Source: DASXRU01 sp034665305
GTDB taxonomy: Bacteria > Acidobacteriota > Blastocatellia > Pyrinomonadales > Pyrinomonadaceae
Assembly (NCBI GenBank): GCA_034665305.1
Contig: JAXDFZ010000014.1
Location: forward strand, 409,126 to 473,125
Direction: 5' to 3'
DNA length: 64,000 nucleotides
A program made the position numbers and the translations under genes. This document shows positions 8,196 to 16,614 of the stretch, one piece after another. Position 1 is the stretch's first letter. Every line of letters starts with the position of its first letter. The notes under the pieces are model-generated. The model was not told the DNA's origin, made no database searches, and saw nothing but the letters and a program-made list of their open reading frames with translations.

Positions 8196-11100
8196 TTAGT
8201 TTGCTCGATCTTCTCGCCTCAGCATTGCGTAAACCGTCGGTGTGACGATCAGGGAAAGCAATAAGGCAACAGCCAACCCGCCAATGACCGCGATGGCCAG
8301 CGGTTGTAATAACTCGGCGCCGGAGCCGAGCGCCAACGCGAGGGGCAGCATGCCTAAGATCGCGGCGAGCGAAGTCATCAATACCGGACGAAATCGCCGC
8401 CGCCCTGATCTGAGTAACGCATCCCGCAGCGAGTCACCAGCCGCCAGGTGCTCTTCAACCGCGTCGAGCATCAGGATTCCGTTTTTCGCAACTATCCCCA
8501 CTACCATAATCATTCCCATCAGCGACACGACGTTCAATGTGGTGCCGGTGAGGAACAATCCTAAGAGAACTCCGCCCAGCGCCAACACGGCGCCCACAAC
8601 AATTGCCAGCGGATGCGAGAAGGAACGAAACTCAATCAGCAGAGTTATGAAAACCAGTACGATGGCCAGAAAAAGCGCCAGCGCCAGTTCGCGAAAACTC
8701 GCTTGCTGTTCCTTATACAGCCCGCCGTACTCAACGGTCATGCTGGCGGGAAATTTTACTTCCCGCGCCAGCAGTGACTGAATCTCACTTATGCCCGTGC
8801 CGAGATCCTTGCCTTCCAGCCGGCCGGTGACAGCGACAGTCTGCCGCAAGCCGTCGCGATTGATTTCAGTCTGGCCCTTTTCATACTCAATGTCGGCAAC
8901 TTGATCGAGCCGGAAAAGTACTCCTGATGATGAACGAATCTGGAGAGCGCGGACTTTCTCCAGCGATGTCCGCAGGTCAGGAGGGAACAGGACCCGCACC
9001 GTGATTAGTCGATCCTGTTCCAGAATTGATGAGGCCGCTTCGCCCGACATCGCCGTGGTGGCGGTCCTGGCAATATCCCCGGCGGTCACTCCAAACCGTT
9101 CGGCCCGGAGCGGATCAACTTTGAAGGTGATGGCCGGCCCGCTTACAACCACGCCGCTCTGAGTATCGACTACGCCCTGAATTTTCTGAATCGCTTCCTC
9201 GACCTCGGCTGCTTTGTGTTCCAGCGCGGCGGTGTCTTCACTGAAAAGCTTGATCTCGATCGGCTCAGGCGAGCTGGTTAGATCCCCGATCATATCCGGT
9301 AGAATTCCGACGAACTCCACGTCGAGCGAAGGTTCTGATTCGTTGATTTGCGTCCGCAGCGCAGCTTCGACTGCTTCAGTGGAGCGCTTATGTCCGGGCT
9401 TCAATTTTACGGCGAAGTCGCCGGTGTCGGGTTCAGTAATGAATAATCCCAGCTCGAGACCGGTGCGGCGCGAATAGCTTTCAACCTCAGGAGTTTTCAG
9501 TAGCAGTTGCTCGACATGCTGCAGCATGCGATCAGTTTCCTGCAGCGACGCGCCCGAGGGCGCAAGATAATCTAGGACGAATGCACTTTCATCAAAGGCC
9601 GGCAAGAATTCAGAACCGAGTGAGCGATATAAAAGATACGAACCTGCCAACACGACCATACTGATAACAATGACCAGCCAGCGATTGTCGAGCGAAACGC
9701 CCAGCACCCATTCGTAACGACTAATAATTGCCCCGAGAAAGCGGCCGGGCTTTTCTTCATCAGCGGAAGACGGCGGAAGTTCCTCGTCCTCGGCTGATGG
9801 TTCAGGCGCACGTCTAACTTTTACAAAACGCTCGGCGAGGACCGGCGTAAAGAAAAGTGCCAGCACGAGCGAGGTAAGCAAAGCGACGGCCATGGTGAGC
9901 GCCAGCGATCGGAAAAATACTCCGGTGACTCCGGTCAATAGCGTGAGGGGAAGAAAGACGACGACGGGCGTAACGGTCGAGCCAATGATGGGAATCGTGA
10001 TTTCCGAAACGGCGCCGGCAATAGCTTCCCGTCGCGACTGGCCGCGGGCGATATGCGTGTAAATGTTTTCCACTACTACGATGGCATCGTCGATCACCAG
10101 TCCAATCGCGGCGGCCACACCGCCCAGTGTCATGAGATTAAAGCTGAGTCCGGCGAGCCACATTGCCAGGAACGTGACCAGGACCGTCACGGGAATGACC
10201 AGAATCGCGACGAATGTCGTGCCCCAATTCCGCAGGAATGCGTAAAGGATTATTACTGAAAGCAACAGCCCGATGATGATCGAATCCCGTACGGACTTGA
10301 TTGATTCGCGCACCAGCAATGACTGATCGTAATAGGGCGCGATGCGGACGTCCTTCGGAATCTGTCCGCGCATGGCCGCGAGTTCGGCGTTCACTTCATC
10401 CACTACCGCGACGGTGTTGGCATCCGGCTGGCGGCTGACGTTTACTAACGCTGCAAGATGTCCGTCGGCAGTCACAATCGTGTACTGCGGTTCGATCCCG
10501 GCGCCGACCGCGGCCACGTCGCCGAGCGTCACCGGAGCGTTGTTCACCGTGGCCACTACGATGCTGTTAAGTTCCTCCGGCCTCGTTGCCTGGCCGCTGA
10601 TTAACGCCAGTTCCAATTGATGGTTCTCTTCGATCAGACCCGGCGAAGCGATGATGTTCGAATTGCGAACTGCTTCCACAACTTGTTCGGCGGAAACGTT
10701 GTGGGCCACTAAACGTTCCGGATCGATCGTGACGTGAAACTCGCGAACCTTACCGCCTGCGATGCCGACAATCGCAACACCCGGCAGTCGGGCGAGACGG
10801 GGCCGAATGACGTACGTGGCAATGTCACGCAAGCTGGCTTCGTCGCGTTTGTCGGACGTTAAGCTATATCCCGTTACCGGGAAGACGGCGAAGGTGAGGC
10901 GTTCAACATTTTCAATTGAAGCCGTTGGTGGGAGTGTCGACGAAAGCTGGGACAACCGGGCCTGCACCAGTTGCAGGGACTGGATGATGTTGACGTCCCA
11001 ATTAAAGAACAGACTGATCTCGGATGAGCCGCGGGCAGTCTTGGAGCGGATATTGGCGATGCCGGGAATACCGTTCATCGCCTCTTCTATCGGACGGGTC

Positions 11101-11288
11101 ACCGAGACTAGCGTCTGCGATGCCGGGGCAACGCCGTTATCGACGATGATTACAATGCGGGGAAAGTCAGTGGCCGGAAAGATCGCTATCGGCAGTCGCC
11201 ACGAGGCATACAGGCCCGCCGCGCACAACAGCGCCACTAAAACGAGGATGGCACGCGACTGCCTTGAGATTAGCTCTGCGAGTTTCAT
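8196..11288 (-). CDS. RND efflux pump inner-membrane permease (HAE1/AcrB-like)
   Basis: At 1030 residues it has the normal length for this family. A first membrane helix near residues 12-30 is followed by a periplasmic loop (FPATDFPRIVIIV), membrane segments from about 335, and the proton-relay motif GLVIDDAIVVVENI with the Asp pair of drug-type pumps. The second half repeats the architecture (ALFLAIVLVFITLLIEF, later GIVAKNGILMLDAV). It would work as a trimer exchanging protons for substrate export through the adaptor and TolC partner encoded upstream. Gene order is TolC, adaptor, pump. A palindromic repeat fills the 152-bp gap before this gene. The substrate cannot be read from sequence; the DD motif argues against the CzcA/CusA metal class. 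Confidence 0.95.
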   Translation of the reverse strand: MKLAELISRQSRAILVLVALLCAAGLYASWRLPIAIFPATDFPRIVIIVDNGVAPASQTLVSVTRPIEEAMNGIPGIANIRSKTARGSSEISLFFNWDVNIIQSLQLVQARLSQLSSTLPPTASIENVERLTFAVFPVTGYSLTSDKRDEASLRDIATYVIRPRLARLPGVAIVGIAGGKVREFHVTIDPERLVAHNVSAEQVVEAVRNSNIIASPGLIEENHQLELALISGQATRPEELNSIVVATVNNAPVTLGDVAAVGAGIEPQYTIVTADGHLAALVNVSRQPDANTVAVVDEVNAELAAMRGQIPKDVRIAPYYDQSLLVRESIKSVRDSIIIGLLLSVIILYAFLRNWGTTFVAILVIPVTVLVTFLAMWLAGLSFNLMTLGGVAAAIGLVIDDAIVVVENIYTHIARGQSRREAIAGAVSEITIPIIGSTVTPVVVFLPLTLLTGVTGVFFRSLALTMAVALLTSLVLALFFTPVLAERFVKVRRAPEPSAEDEELPPSSADEEKPGRFLGAIISRYEWVLGVSLDNRWLVIVISMVVLAGSYLLYRSLGSEFLPAFDESAFVLDYLAPSGASLQETDRMLQHVEQLLLKTPEVESYSRRTGLELGLFITEPDTGDFAVKLKPGHKRSTEAVEAALRTQINESEPSLDVEFVGILPDMIGDLTSSPEPIEIKLFSEDTAALEHKAAEVEEAIQKIQGVVDTQSGVVVSGPAITFKVDPLRAERFGVTAGDIARTATTAMSGEAASSILEQDRLITVRVLFPPDLRTSLEKVRALQIRSSSGVLFRLDQVADIEYEKGQTEINRDGLRQTVAVTGRLEGKDLGTGISEIQSLLAREVKFPASMTVEYGGLYKEQQASFRELALALFLAIVLVFITLLIEFRSFSHPLAIVVGAVLALGGVLLGLFLTGTTLNVVSLMGMIMVVGIVAKNGILMLDAVEEHLAAGDSLRDALLRSGRRRFRPVLMTSLAAILGMLPLALALGSGAELLQPLAIAVIGGLAVALLLSLIVTPTVYAMLRREDRAN

Positions 11289-11300
11289 GAAACTTATTTG

Positions 11301-11430
11301 GAGTGCGCCGGCAGAGCGAAGCGGCGACGGCGCTTTGGATTAAGCTATCAAGCGCCCATCAAGCGATCAGTTTGCGAACAGAAAATATCCAAAGCGGTGT
11401 CGCCGCTTCGCTCTGCCACCGCACTCTAAA
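11301..11430. repeat. GGAGTGCGCCGG-family palindromic repeat, copy 1
   Basis: The left arm GGAGTGCGCCGGCAGAGCGA pairs imperfectly with the right arm that ends TCTGCCACCGCACTCTAAA, with CTTTGGAT and ATCCAAAG internal arms. The element sits between the adaptor and pump genes of the efflux operon. Related copies are at 18608, 42196, 53588 and 58506. If transcribed it forms a long hairpin that could attenuate or stabilise the distal pump message. Confidence 0.8.
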
Positions 11431-11440
11431 GGTCGCGCCG

Positions 11441-12829
11441 TTACTTTTCTTCTTCCTTTTTCTCCGCGCCTTCGTCGGCTTCCTTCGCAATCTCGACCTT
11501 CGTGCCGTCGGCTAAAGAGAAATTGCCTTCGATCACAACGGTCTCGCCGCCGCTTAGGCCCTCGATGATCTCTATCTTATCTGCGGTCCGCAGGCCGACC
11601 GTGACCTTCGTCTCCTTCGCGATGGACTGGTCGTCCACGATCATAACGATTCCCTCATTGGCATTGCTGGCTTCGAGGGTAACCGCGGAAGCCGGGACGA
11701 CTATCGCGTCGTTCTTTGCCTGCGCTGAAATCAAGATTTGAGCGGCGCCGTTCGCACGCAGACGGCCGGCTCCATTGCCCAGGGCAACCCATACTTCAAC
11801 CGTGCGATTTGTCGGATCGCTGGAGTGGCTGAGCAGAGTGATCTGTCCCCGGAGTTCTTCGGCCGACGTATCCGTCGGGACCACAGTCGCGGTATCACCG
11901 ACCTTTAGTTGAGCGGCAACGGTGTCAGAAAACGGCGCCTTCACAATCACCTGGCTCATGTCGGCAATGTTGACGAGTTTGCCCCCGGCCGCCGCGAACT
12001 CTCCTTCGTATTGAAACTGATCTGTGATCAATCCGGAGATTGGCGCCCGGATCACGGTGTAGCTCAGTTGCGCATCGAGGGTGGCAAGATGTTGTTGTGC
12101 CGCTGCGACCTTGGCGTTACCCAGAGCGATGTCGTTGGGGTTGATCGCCTTCATGCGTAAGACGACGGTCTGCTCGGCCAGGCGCAGTTCGTTCTCCGCG
12201 GTGGCGAGTTCCAGTTGAGACGCTTCTAAATCCTTTTTAGAGATACCTCCCTTTTGAAACAGGACCTCGCGTCGTTCATAAGTTGCGCGCGCATTTCGAA
12301 CTTTTGCCTGCGCGTCGCGCAACGCTTTTTGGTCTGCCGCATTTGTCTGCGGAATCGTACCGGTCGTCATGCTGCGCAGACTGGCGCGTTCCTGGTTGAG
12401 GGCGGCGAGCGCCTCGTTGCGCTGGGCCAGCAGATCACGCGATTCCAGTACCGCGATTACTTGACCGGCCTTAACCAGCTTATCTTTCAACAGCGCCATG
12501 GTTTTTATCTGCGCACTAACCTTGGCCGCCACCGTCGCTTGCTCCCGCGGGGCGATAGTACCCACCGCAGACACAGGCGCCGCGATTGTCTCCTTCTCCG
12601 CTTTCGCGACTCGCACGCTGACTATGGGCGTAACGGATTCTTCCGCAGTGTCCGCCTTCTTGAACTTCCAGAGGATAATGACGAGCACCAGGAAGACGAG
12701 GAGCACTGCCGCCGTACCGATGATCAGGTAACGCCGCTCTTGCCACGAACGGGCGCGCGCCTTTGGCTCCAGATCAATTTGAAAGTCTCGGTCCTCTGGC
12801 GGCAATTCGCGGGAACTGTTTTGGGTCAT
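11441..12829 (-). CDS. RND efflux periplasmic adaptor (HlyD/MFP family)
   Basis: The 462-residue protein has a cytoplasmic N-terminus, one membrane anchor (about residues 33-55, LIIGTAAVLLVFLVLVIIL), a biotinyl-lipoyl half-motif (VGTIAPREQATVAAKVSAQI), a long coiled-coil hairpin (about 125-235), the second lipoyl half (LDAQLSYTVIRAPISGLITD), a beta-barrel, and a charged EEK-rich tail. Adaptors of this class bridge the inner-membrane pump and the TolC channel. Its start overlaps the stop of the TolC gene by 4 bases (12826-12829, ATGA type), indicating translational coupling. Confidence 0.95.
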   Translation of the reverse strand: MTQNSSRELPPEDRDFQIDLEPKARARSWQERRYLIIGTAAVLLVFLVLVIILWKFKKADTAEESVTPIVSVRVAKAEKETIAAPVSAVGTIAPREQATVAAKVSAQIKTMALLKDKLVKAGQVIAVLESRDLLAQRNEALAALNQERASLRSMTTGTIPQTNAADQKALRDAQAKVRNARATYERREVLFQKGGISKKDLEASQLELATAENELRLAEQTVVLRMKAINPNDIALGNAKVAAAQQHLATLDAQLSYTVIRAPISGLITDQFQYEGEFAAAGGKLVNIADMSQVIVKAPFSDTVAAQLKVGDTATVVPTDTSAEELRGQITLLSHSSDPTNRTVEVWVALGNGAGRLRANGAAQILISAQAKNDAIVVPASAVTLEASNANEGIVMIVDDQSIAKETKVTVGLRTADKIEIIEGLSGGETVVIEGNFSLADGTKVEIAKEADEGAEKKEEEK

Positions 12830-14196
12830 TGTGCAGTCGCCTGTCGCAGACGTGCCAGCGCTACCTGATAATCGAAGAGCGCCTGATAGAGTGCTTGCCG
12901 TTGCGCGGCAAGGATAGTCAACGCATCCGTCACTTCAACAATTTGTGCCTCGCCGGCGCGGTAACGGGCAATCGAAGCGTCGAGGTTTTCTTGTGCCTGG
13001 GTCACGGCGCCGCGCGCCAGTCTGATGCGAAACAACGCGCTATTCGCCTGTGCTTGCGCGCCGTAGAACTGTTGCACCAGGGCTCGCAGCGCCACAGTGC
13101 GCTCCGTTTCCGCGATCTCGGCCCGCAATCGCGCCTGGCGTTCTTTGCTTCGGGATTCACCCCAATCGAAAACCGGAATCGAGAGCGTGACCGCCGCCGA
13201 TATGCCGGTATGTTCCTGCAAACGCGGCGGCCTCAACGAGTCGCTATCAAAACCACCGAGAACCGAATAAGAGAGCTGGGGCAGGCGATCGGCATGGGCG
13301 ATGCGCACTTCCTCTTGTGCAGCGCGAAGCTGCGCTTCGAATTGATTAAACTCCGGACGCCGCATAACGCCTGCGACAGTGAATTGCTGCAGTTCGCCAT
13401 CTACCGGGGTCGCCATGAGAAGATCGGCAGTGCCGATCGGTCTGGTGAAATCATAGCCTACAAGTATTCGCAGGCCGCCGGCGCTTATGATCTCATCCGC
13501 CCGAGCGCGTTCCAACTCATCGCGCCGCGTAATCGTTTGCAGCCGGGCGCGCGTCAGATCAACCGGAGCCACTTCGCCGCCGGCGAGGAGCAGGGAAGTT
13601 ACTCGCTCAAATTCTTCGGCCGCGGCCAGGTTTTGTTCCGCGGCGCGCGTTTGCGCACTGGCCAGGGCCAAGCCGTAATAGGCTTCGATTACTGCCTGAG
13701 CCAGCGTTCGGCGCGCGACTTCAGTTCCTGCCCGGGCCGCCGCCAGCAGCGCACGATTCTTCTCCAGAGTCGCGCGCAACCTGCCGCTAATATCAAAGTC
13801 GCCTGCCACGTTAACGTAGGCCTGGTATTCGCTGATGGCGTTATTGGCGAGAAAGCTTGGTGCCCGAGGAGTGCCCGGCGGAAGCCCCATTGCCGGTGAG
13901 GTGTAGAGATAGCTCAGCGGAGCGCTCACATGCGGCAGGAACGCAGTCTGGGCTTGTTTTACATCTTCAGCCGCGATGCGTTCGTTCAGGGTTGCTTGTT
14001 GCAGGGCGGAAGCCTGCAGCGTAGCGAGTCGCAGTGCTTCATTAAGCGTAAGCGGACTGAACGATGAAGTTTGGCTGCCGGAAGTTGCGGAATTCGAGGT
14101 CGGTGCTTGTTGGGCACGTACCGATACCCAGGTCGCTGTCAAAACAAGCGACAGGATGGATCGCGCCAGCTTCTGATTGATTCGAGTTCTCGGCAT
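12826..14196 (-). CDS. TolC-family outer membrane efflux protein
   Basis: The 456-residue protein has an N-terminal signal peptide (RSILSLVLTATWVSVRAQ) and the two-fold repeated OEP pattern. The pattern comprises LTLNEALRLATLQ, long Ala/Gln/Glu-rich helices, GGEVAPVDLTRARLQ and, in the second half, RYRAGEAQIVEVTDALTILA near the end. It forms the trimeric outer-membrane channel for the adaptor and pump encoded downstream. It is the first gene of the three-gene efflux operon. A 130-bp gap with an inverted repeat separates it from the PepSY-like gene upstream. Confidence 0.93.
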   Translation of the reverse strand: MPRTRINQKLARSILSLVLTATWVSVRAQQAPTSNSATSGSQTSSFSPLTLNEALRLATLQASALQQATLNERIAAEDVKQAQTAFLPHVSAPLSYLYTSPAMGLPPGTPRAPSFLANNAISEYQAYVNVAGDFDISGRLRATLEKNRALLAAARAGTEVARRTLAQAVIEAYYGLALASAQTRAAEQNLAAAEEFERVTSLLLAGGEVAPVDLTRARLQTITRRDELERARADEIISAGGLRILVGYDFTRPIGTADLLMATPVDGELQQFTVAGVMRRPEFNQFEAQLRAAQEEVRIAHADRLPQLSYSVLGGFDSDSLRPPRLQEHTGISAAVTLSIPVFDWGESRSKERQARLRAEIAETERTVALRALVQQFYGAQAQANSALFRIRLARGAVTQAQENLDASIARYRAGEAQIVEVTDALTILAAQRQALYQALFDYQVALARLRQATAQ

Positions 14197-14222
14197 CAGC
14201 CAACCGAACGGGGGAACCCTAC

Positions 14223-14321
14223 GCGATTGCAGAATGCAAATTGCGGATTCCAGATTGAAAAGATGACCGGTCCTTTCTTTTAGTCATCAACCAGCAATGT
14301 GAAATCCGCATTCCGCAATCG
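14223..14321. repeat. inverted repeat between PepSY-like and TolC genes
   Basis: CGATTGCAGAATGC and TTGCGGATT at 14223-14248 are partly complementary to AATCCGCATTCCGCAATCG at 14303-14321, around an A/T-richer loop. It is probably a dispersed intergenic element, but it could also serve as a terminator or processing hairpin for the PepSY-like transcript. Confidence 0.4.
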
Positions 14322-14327
14322 CCGGGC

Positions 14328-14798
14328 CTATTTGGACTTGGGCTTCAAATTTCCGTCAGCGTCAAACTCCAGCGTAAACCGTTTTCGGCCTTGTTTACCG
14401 ATGACTTCGTAACTAACCCTGTCACCTTGTACTGTCTTCTCGGCTTTTACAATCACAGCGGCTGGTCGGCTGCGGATTGCTTCCTGAATGGCCGAAGGAA
14501 GATCGTTCGGCGGGATCGTTTCCTCAACTTCAGCGACACTGCCATCCGGGTTATAAAGCACGTCGCGACCGGTCGCGCCTTCCATGCTCTCGATCTCATA
14601 AAAGGTCTTACCGTCTTCTTTCTCACGCGCATAACCCTTGATAGTCGCAGCCGGATAAGATGCTTTGAAAGCGTTCAATACGGCAATGGGAACGTCCTTC
14701 CTCTTGACTTGCCGTTCTTGGGCAGACGCGAAACTGGCGGCCAGAAAAATTGCTGTGATCGTTAAGGCTGGTCGAATTGATGTCGTGGTGAATTTCAT
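14328..14798 (-). CDS. secreted PepSY-like (DUF2874/BLIP-like fold) protein
   Basis: The 156-residue protein has a clear signal peptide (ALTITAIFLAASFASAQ). Two tandem copies of the PepSY-like pattern follow: an amphipathic helix (VPIAVLNAFKASYPAATI; LPSAIQEAIRSRPAAVI) followed by a beta hairpin (YEIESMEGATGRDVLYNPDG; YEVIGKQGRKRFTLEFDADG). Such periplasmic proteins are thought to be inhibitors or sensors, but no activity can be assigned. A ribosome binding site (ccagGGAG) precedes the ATG. The gene starts 37 bases after the propeller gene stop, so the two are probably co-transcribed. Confidence 0.85.
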   Translation of the reverse strand: MKFTTTSIRPALTITAIFLAASFASAQERQVKRKDVPIAVLNAFKASYPAATIKGYAREKEDGKTFYEIESMEGATGRDVLYNPDGSVAEVEETIPPNDLPSAIQEAIRSRPAAVIVKAEKTVQGDRVSYEVIGKQGRKRFTLEFDADGNLKPKSK

Positions 14799-14835
14799 AA
14801 TATTTCTCCCTGGATCCTTTTGAGATTTCTGCCAT

Positions 14836-15885
14836 TCAACGACTAAGAACCAGAAGCGTAAACGTGCCCGGCATCATCGGAGGACGCGGTCGCGGCTGTT
14901 GTGCAGTGGCGGCAGGGGCCGTCCCAAATTCGGCGGTCACCAGGAACAGTTGATGTGTCTTCAGATCGAGCGCCATGGTGCGGGCCCGCGCCTGGGTTGG
15001 CACATTTTCCACGACGGTAAATTTTTCGGGCGAATCCTCATGAACGACAGTTAGAGTGCCCTCACCATTTGAGCTGAAGGCGAGTCCTGTTTCCGGATCG
15101 AAGGCCGCCGCATCGGTACCCGCGCCGATAGGCAGGGTGGTGATGAGCTTGCCGTTGTCGGCGTTCACTACCGCCATCAGTTTGTTTGCGCAAACTGCAA
15201 AGAGTCTTCGATGCTTGCGATCCAGTGCGAGGCCCGACGGTTCCTCGGCGGGAGCGAGGGACCAGTGATGGTTGACCGTCAGTTTCATGGGATCGAACTG
15301 CACGATTTCATTTTTGTCTTCGATGTTGACGTAGATGTGGCCCCTCTCGTCGCTGACTGCAAATTCAGGTTTGCCACCAAGGGCAATCGTGCCGACGACC
15401 GAGTTAGTCTTCACATCGATGGCGGTGGTGTCGTGACTTGCACCATTGAACGCGAAGACGCGCTTTGAAAACGGGTCGTAGATGATCGCGTCGGGGTTCC
15501 GTCCGACTGGCACGTTCGCCAGGGCCTTGAGCGTCTTTAGATCAAAGACGGTGACCGCGTTCTCACGTCCGTTACTCGTAAAGCCTGTGCCTGCGTCGGT
15601 CACGATTGCGATGCCATGCACGCCGTTTGTCCTGGGAATATCACCGACTACGGTCCCCGTGTCGGCATCGACCACCACGACGTGGGTGCCGTGCGAGATG
15701 TAAACGCGCCGCGCCTTGCTATCGACCGTCAAATAGTCCCAGCCGCCCTCACCACCCAACACGGTTTTCTTTGTGACGTGATATCCGGGCGGTCCGCCGG
15801 CGCGGAGCGTGGCGTTATTCGAGAATGCGCTTTGACAGAGCAAGCAAAGAAAAACGATCGAAACAAGCTGAGCAAGTTTCTGCAT
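14836..15885 (-). CDS. secreted YncE/YVTN-type seven-bladed beta-propeller protein
   Basis: The 349-residue protein has a signal peptide (LAQLVSIVFLCLLCQSAFS). Repeated propeller blades read KARRVYISHGTHVVVVDADT, AGTGFTSNGRENAVTVFDL, SKRVFAFNGASHDTTAID, GHIYVNIEDKNEIVQFD, HRRLFAVCANKLMAVVN. The start at 15885 is chosen because GGAGGGG stands directly before it; a start 12 codons upstream would lie beyond that site. It ends in a Pro/Arg-rich stretch before TFTLLVLSR. The role is probably binding or scaffolding outside the cytoplasm. Substrate unknown. Confidence 0.88.
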   Translation of the reverse strand: MQKLAQLVSIVFLCLLCQSAFSNNATLRAGGPPGYHVTKKTVLGGEGGWDYLTVDSKARRVYISHGTHVVVVDADTGTVVGDIPRTNGVHGIAIVTDAGTGFTSNGRENAVTVFDLKTLKALANVPVGRNPDAIIYDPFSKRVFAFNGASHDTTAIDVKTNSVVGTIALGGKPEFAVSDERGHIYVNIEDKNEIVQFDPMKLTVNHHWSLAPAEEPSGLALDRKHRRLFAVCANKLMAVVNADNGKLITTLPIGAGTDAAAFDPETGLAFSSNGEGTLTVVHEDSPEKFTVVENVPTQARARTMALDLKTHQLFLVTAEFGTAPAATAQQPRPRPPMMPGTFTLLVLSR

Positions 15886-16205
15886 GAGCCCCTCCGGCCA
15901 ATGAATTGAATTGCGCCCCATTCTAGACGTTCATTCAATCCCGTCATAGTAATTTATTGGCTGGTCGACCGCGGGCGTTACAAGTCGGAAGGAGGGCGGC
16001 GCGTCACAAGGCGCTGCTGCGGGCATCATCGCTCAATGACGCAGGTGGGAATCGTGTCCCTAGCGGACCCGGTGCCGACGGGCCTAGGACCGGATGCCAG
16101 CGATGATGAACCTTTGAGCCGATGCCGGGCAAGACTGCGGCGCACCCGCTATCGCAGGTGGTACTGACAAGAGGTCATAACAACGGTGAGTGCGGGAAAT
16201 AAGAA

Positions 16206-16434
16206 ATTAGCCGCAGATTTCCGCGGATAAACGCGGATCGGAGAAGACAGGAAGCCGGGGCAGGAGGCAGACGGCAGACGGCAGGAGGCAGACGGCAGGA
16301 ACACGTTTTGAGCTTTAGCTTTAACTGCCGTCTGCTCCTGCCGTCTGCTCCTGCCGTCTGCTCTGCCGCCTCCTCCTGCCGTCTGCCGCCCTGCTTTCAA
16401 ATCCGCGTTTTATCTGCGTTTATCGGCGGCTAAT
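16206..16434. repeat. long composite inverted repeat in intergenic region
   Basis: ATTAGCCGCAGATTTCCGCG (16206-16225), followed by GATAAACGCGGAT, is mirrored by ATCCGCGTTTTATCTGCGTT (from 16401) and TATCGGCGGCTAAT. The interior has direct and inverted copies of GGCAGACGGCAGGAGGCAGA. A trace of the same purine-rich motif occurs near 8028-8065. The surrounding gap 15886-16614 has no gene; its left part holds the motif GCAGGTGGTACTGAC (16155-16170), whose reverse complement recurs near 7495. Confidence 0.7.
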
Positions 16435-16475
16435 TCTCTTCCAGTTTTTCCTTCAGGGTTGCTCCGGCACAGGCG

Positions 16476-16552
16476 GGCAAGCTGGGGCTTGAACTTTATA
16501 CGCCTGTCATGCGCGTTGAGCTCTTAACCCTACAAGTGCATAGAGTTCAAAA
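16476..16552. repeat. 77-bp dispersed palindromic repeat, copy 2
   Basis: Second copy of the element at 8117-8193, of the same length. Arms GAACTTTATACGCCTGT and ACAAGTGCATAGAGTTC are less well paired (13 of 17), but the flanking GGCAAGCTG and the final GTGCATAGAGTTCAAA are conserved. It lies 62 bases upstream of the CocE-type gene start. Confidence 0.75.
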
Positions 16553-16614
16553 CTTTAGTCTGAGTCTTCGCTAAGTGCTTCTGAGTTTCGGCAGACTTAA
16601 GCCATACTGCGGGC

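Noticed and set aside
12763..13899. 378-codon open frame on the plus strand
   Set aside because: Antisense to the TolC and adaptor genes, which show family motifs; composition is Arg/Cys-rich without a domain.
16206..16434. possible CRISPR-like array because of repeated GGCAGACGGCAGG units
   Set aside because: Repeats are contiguous and in both orientations, with no spacers of regular length and no cas genes; it is an inverted repeat.
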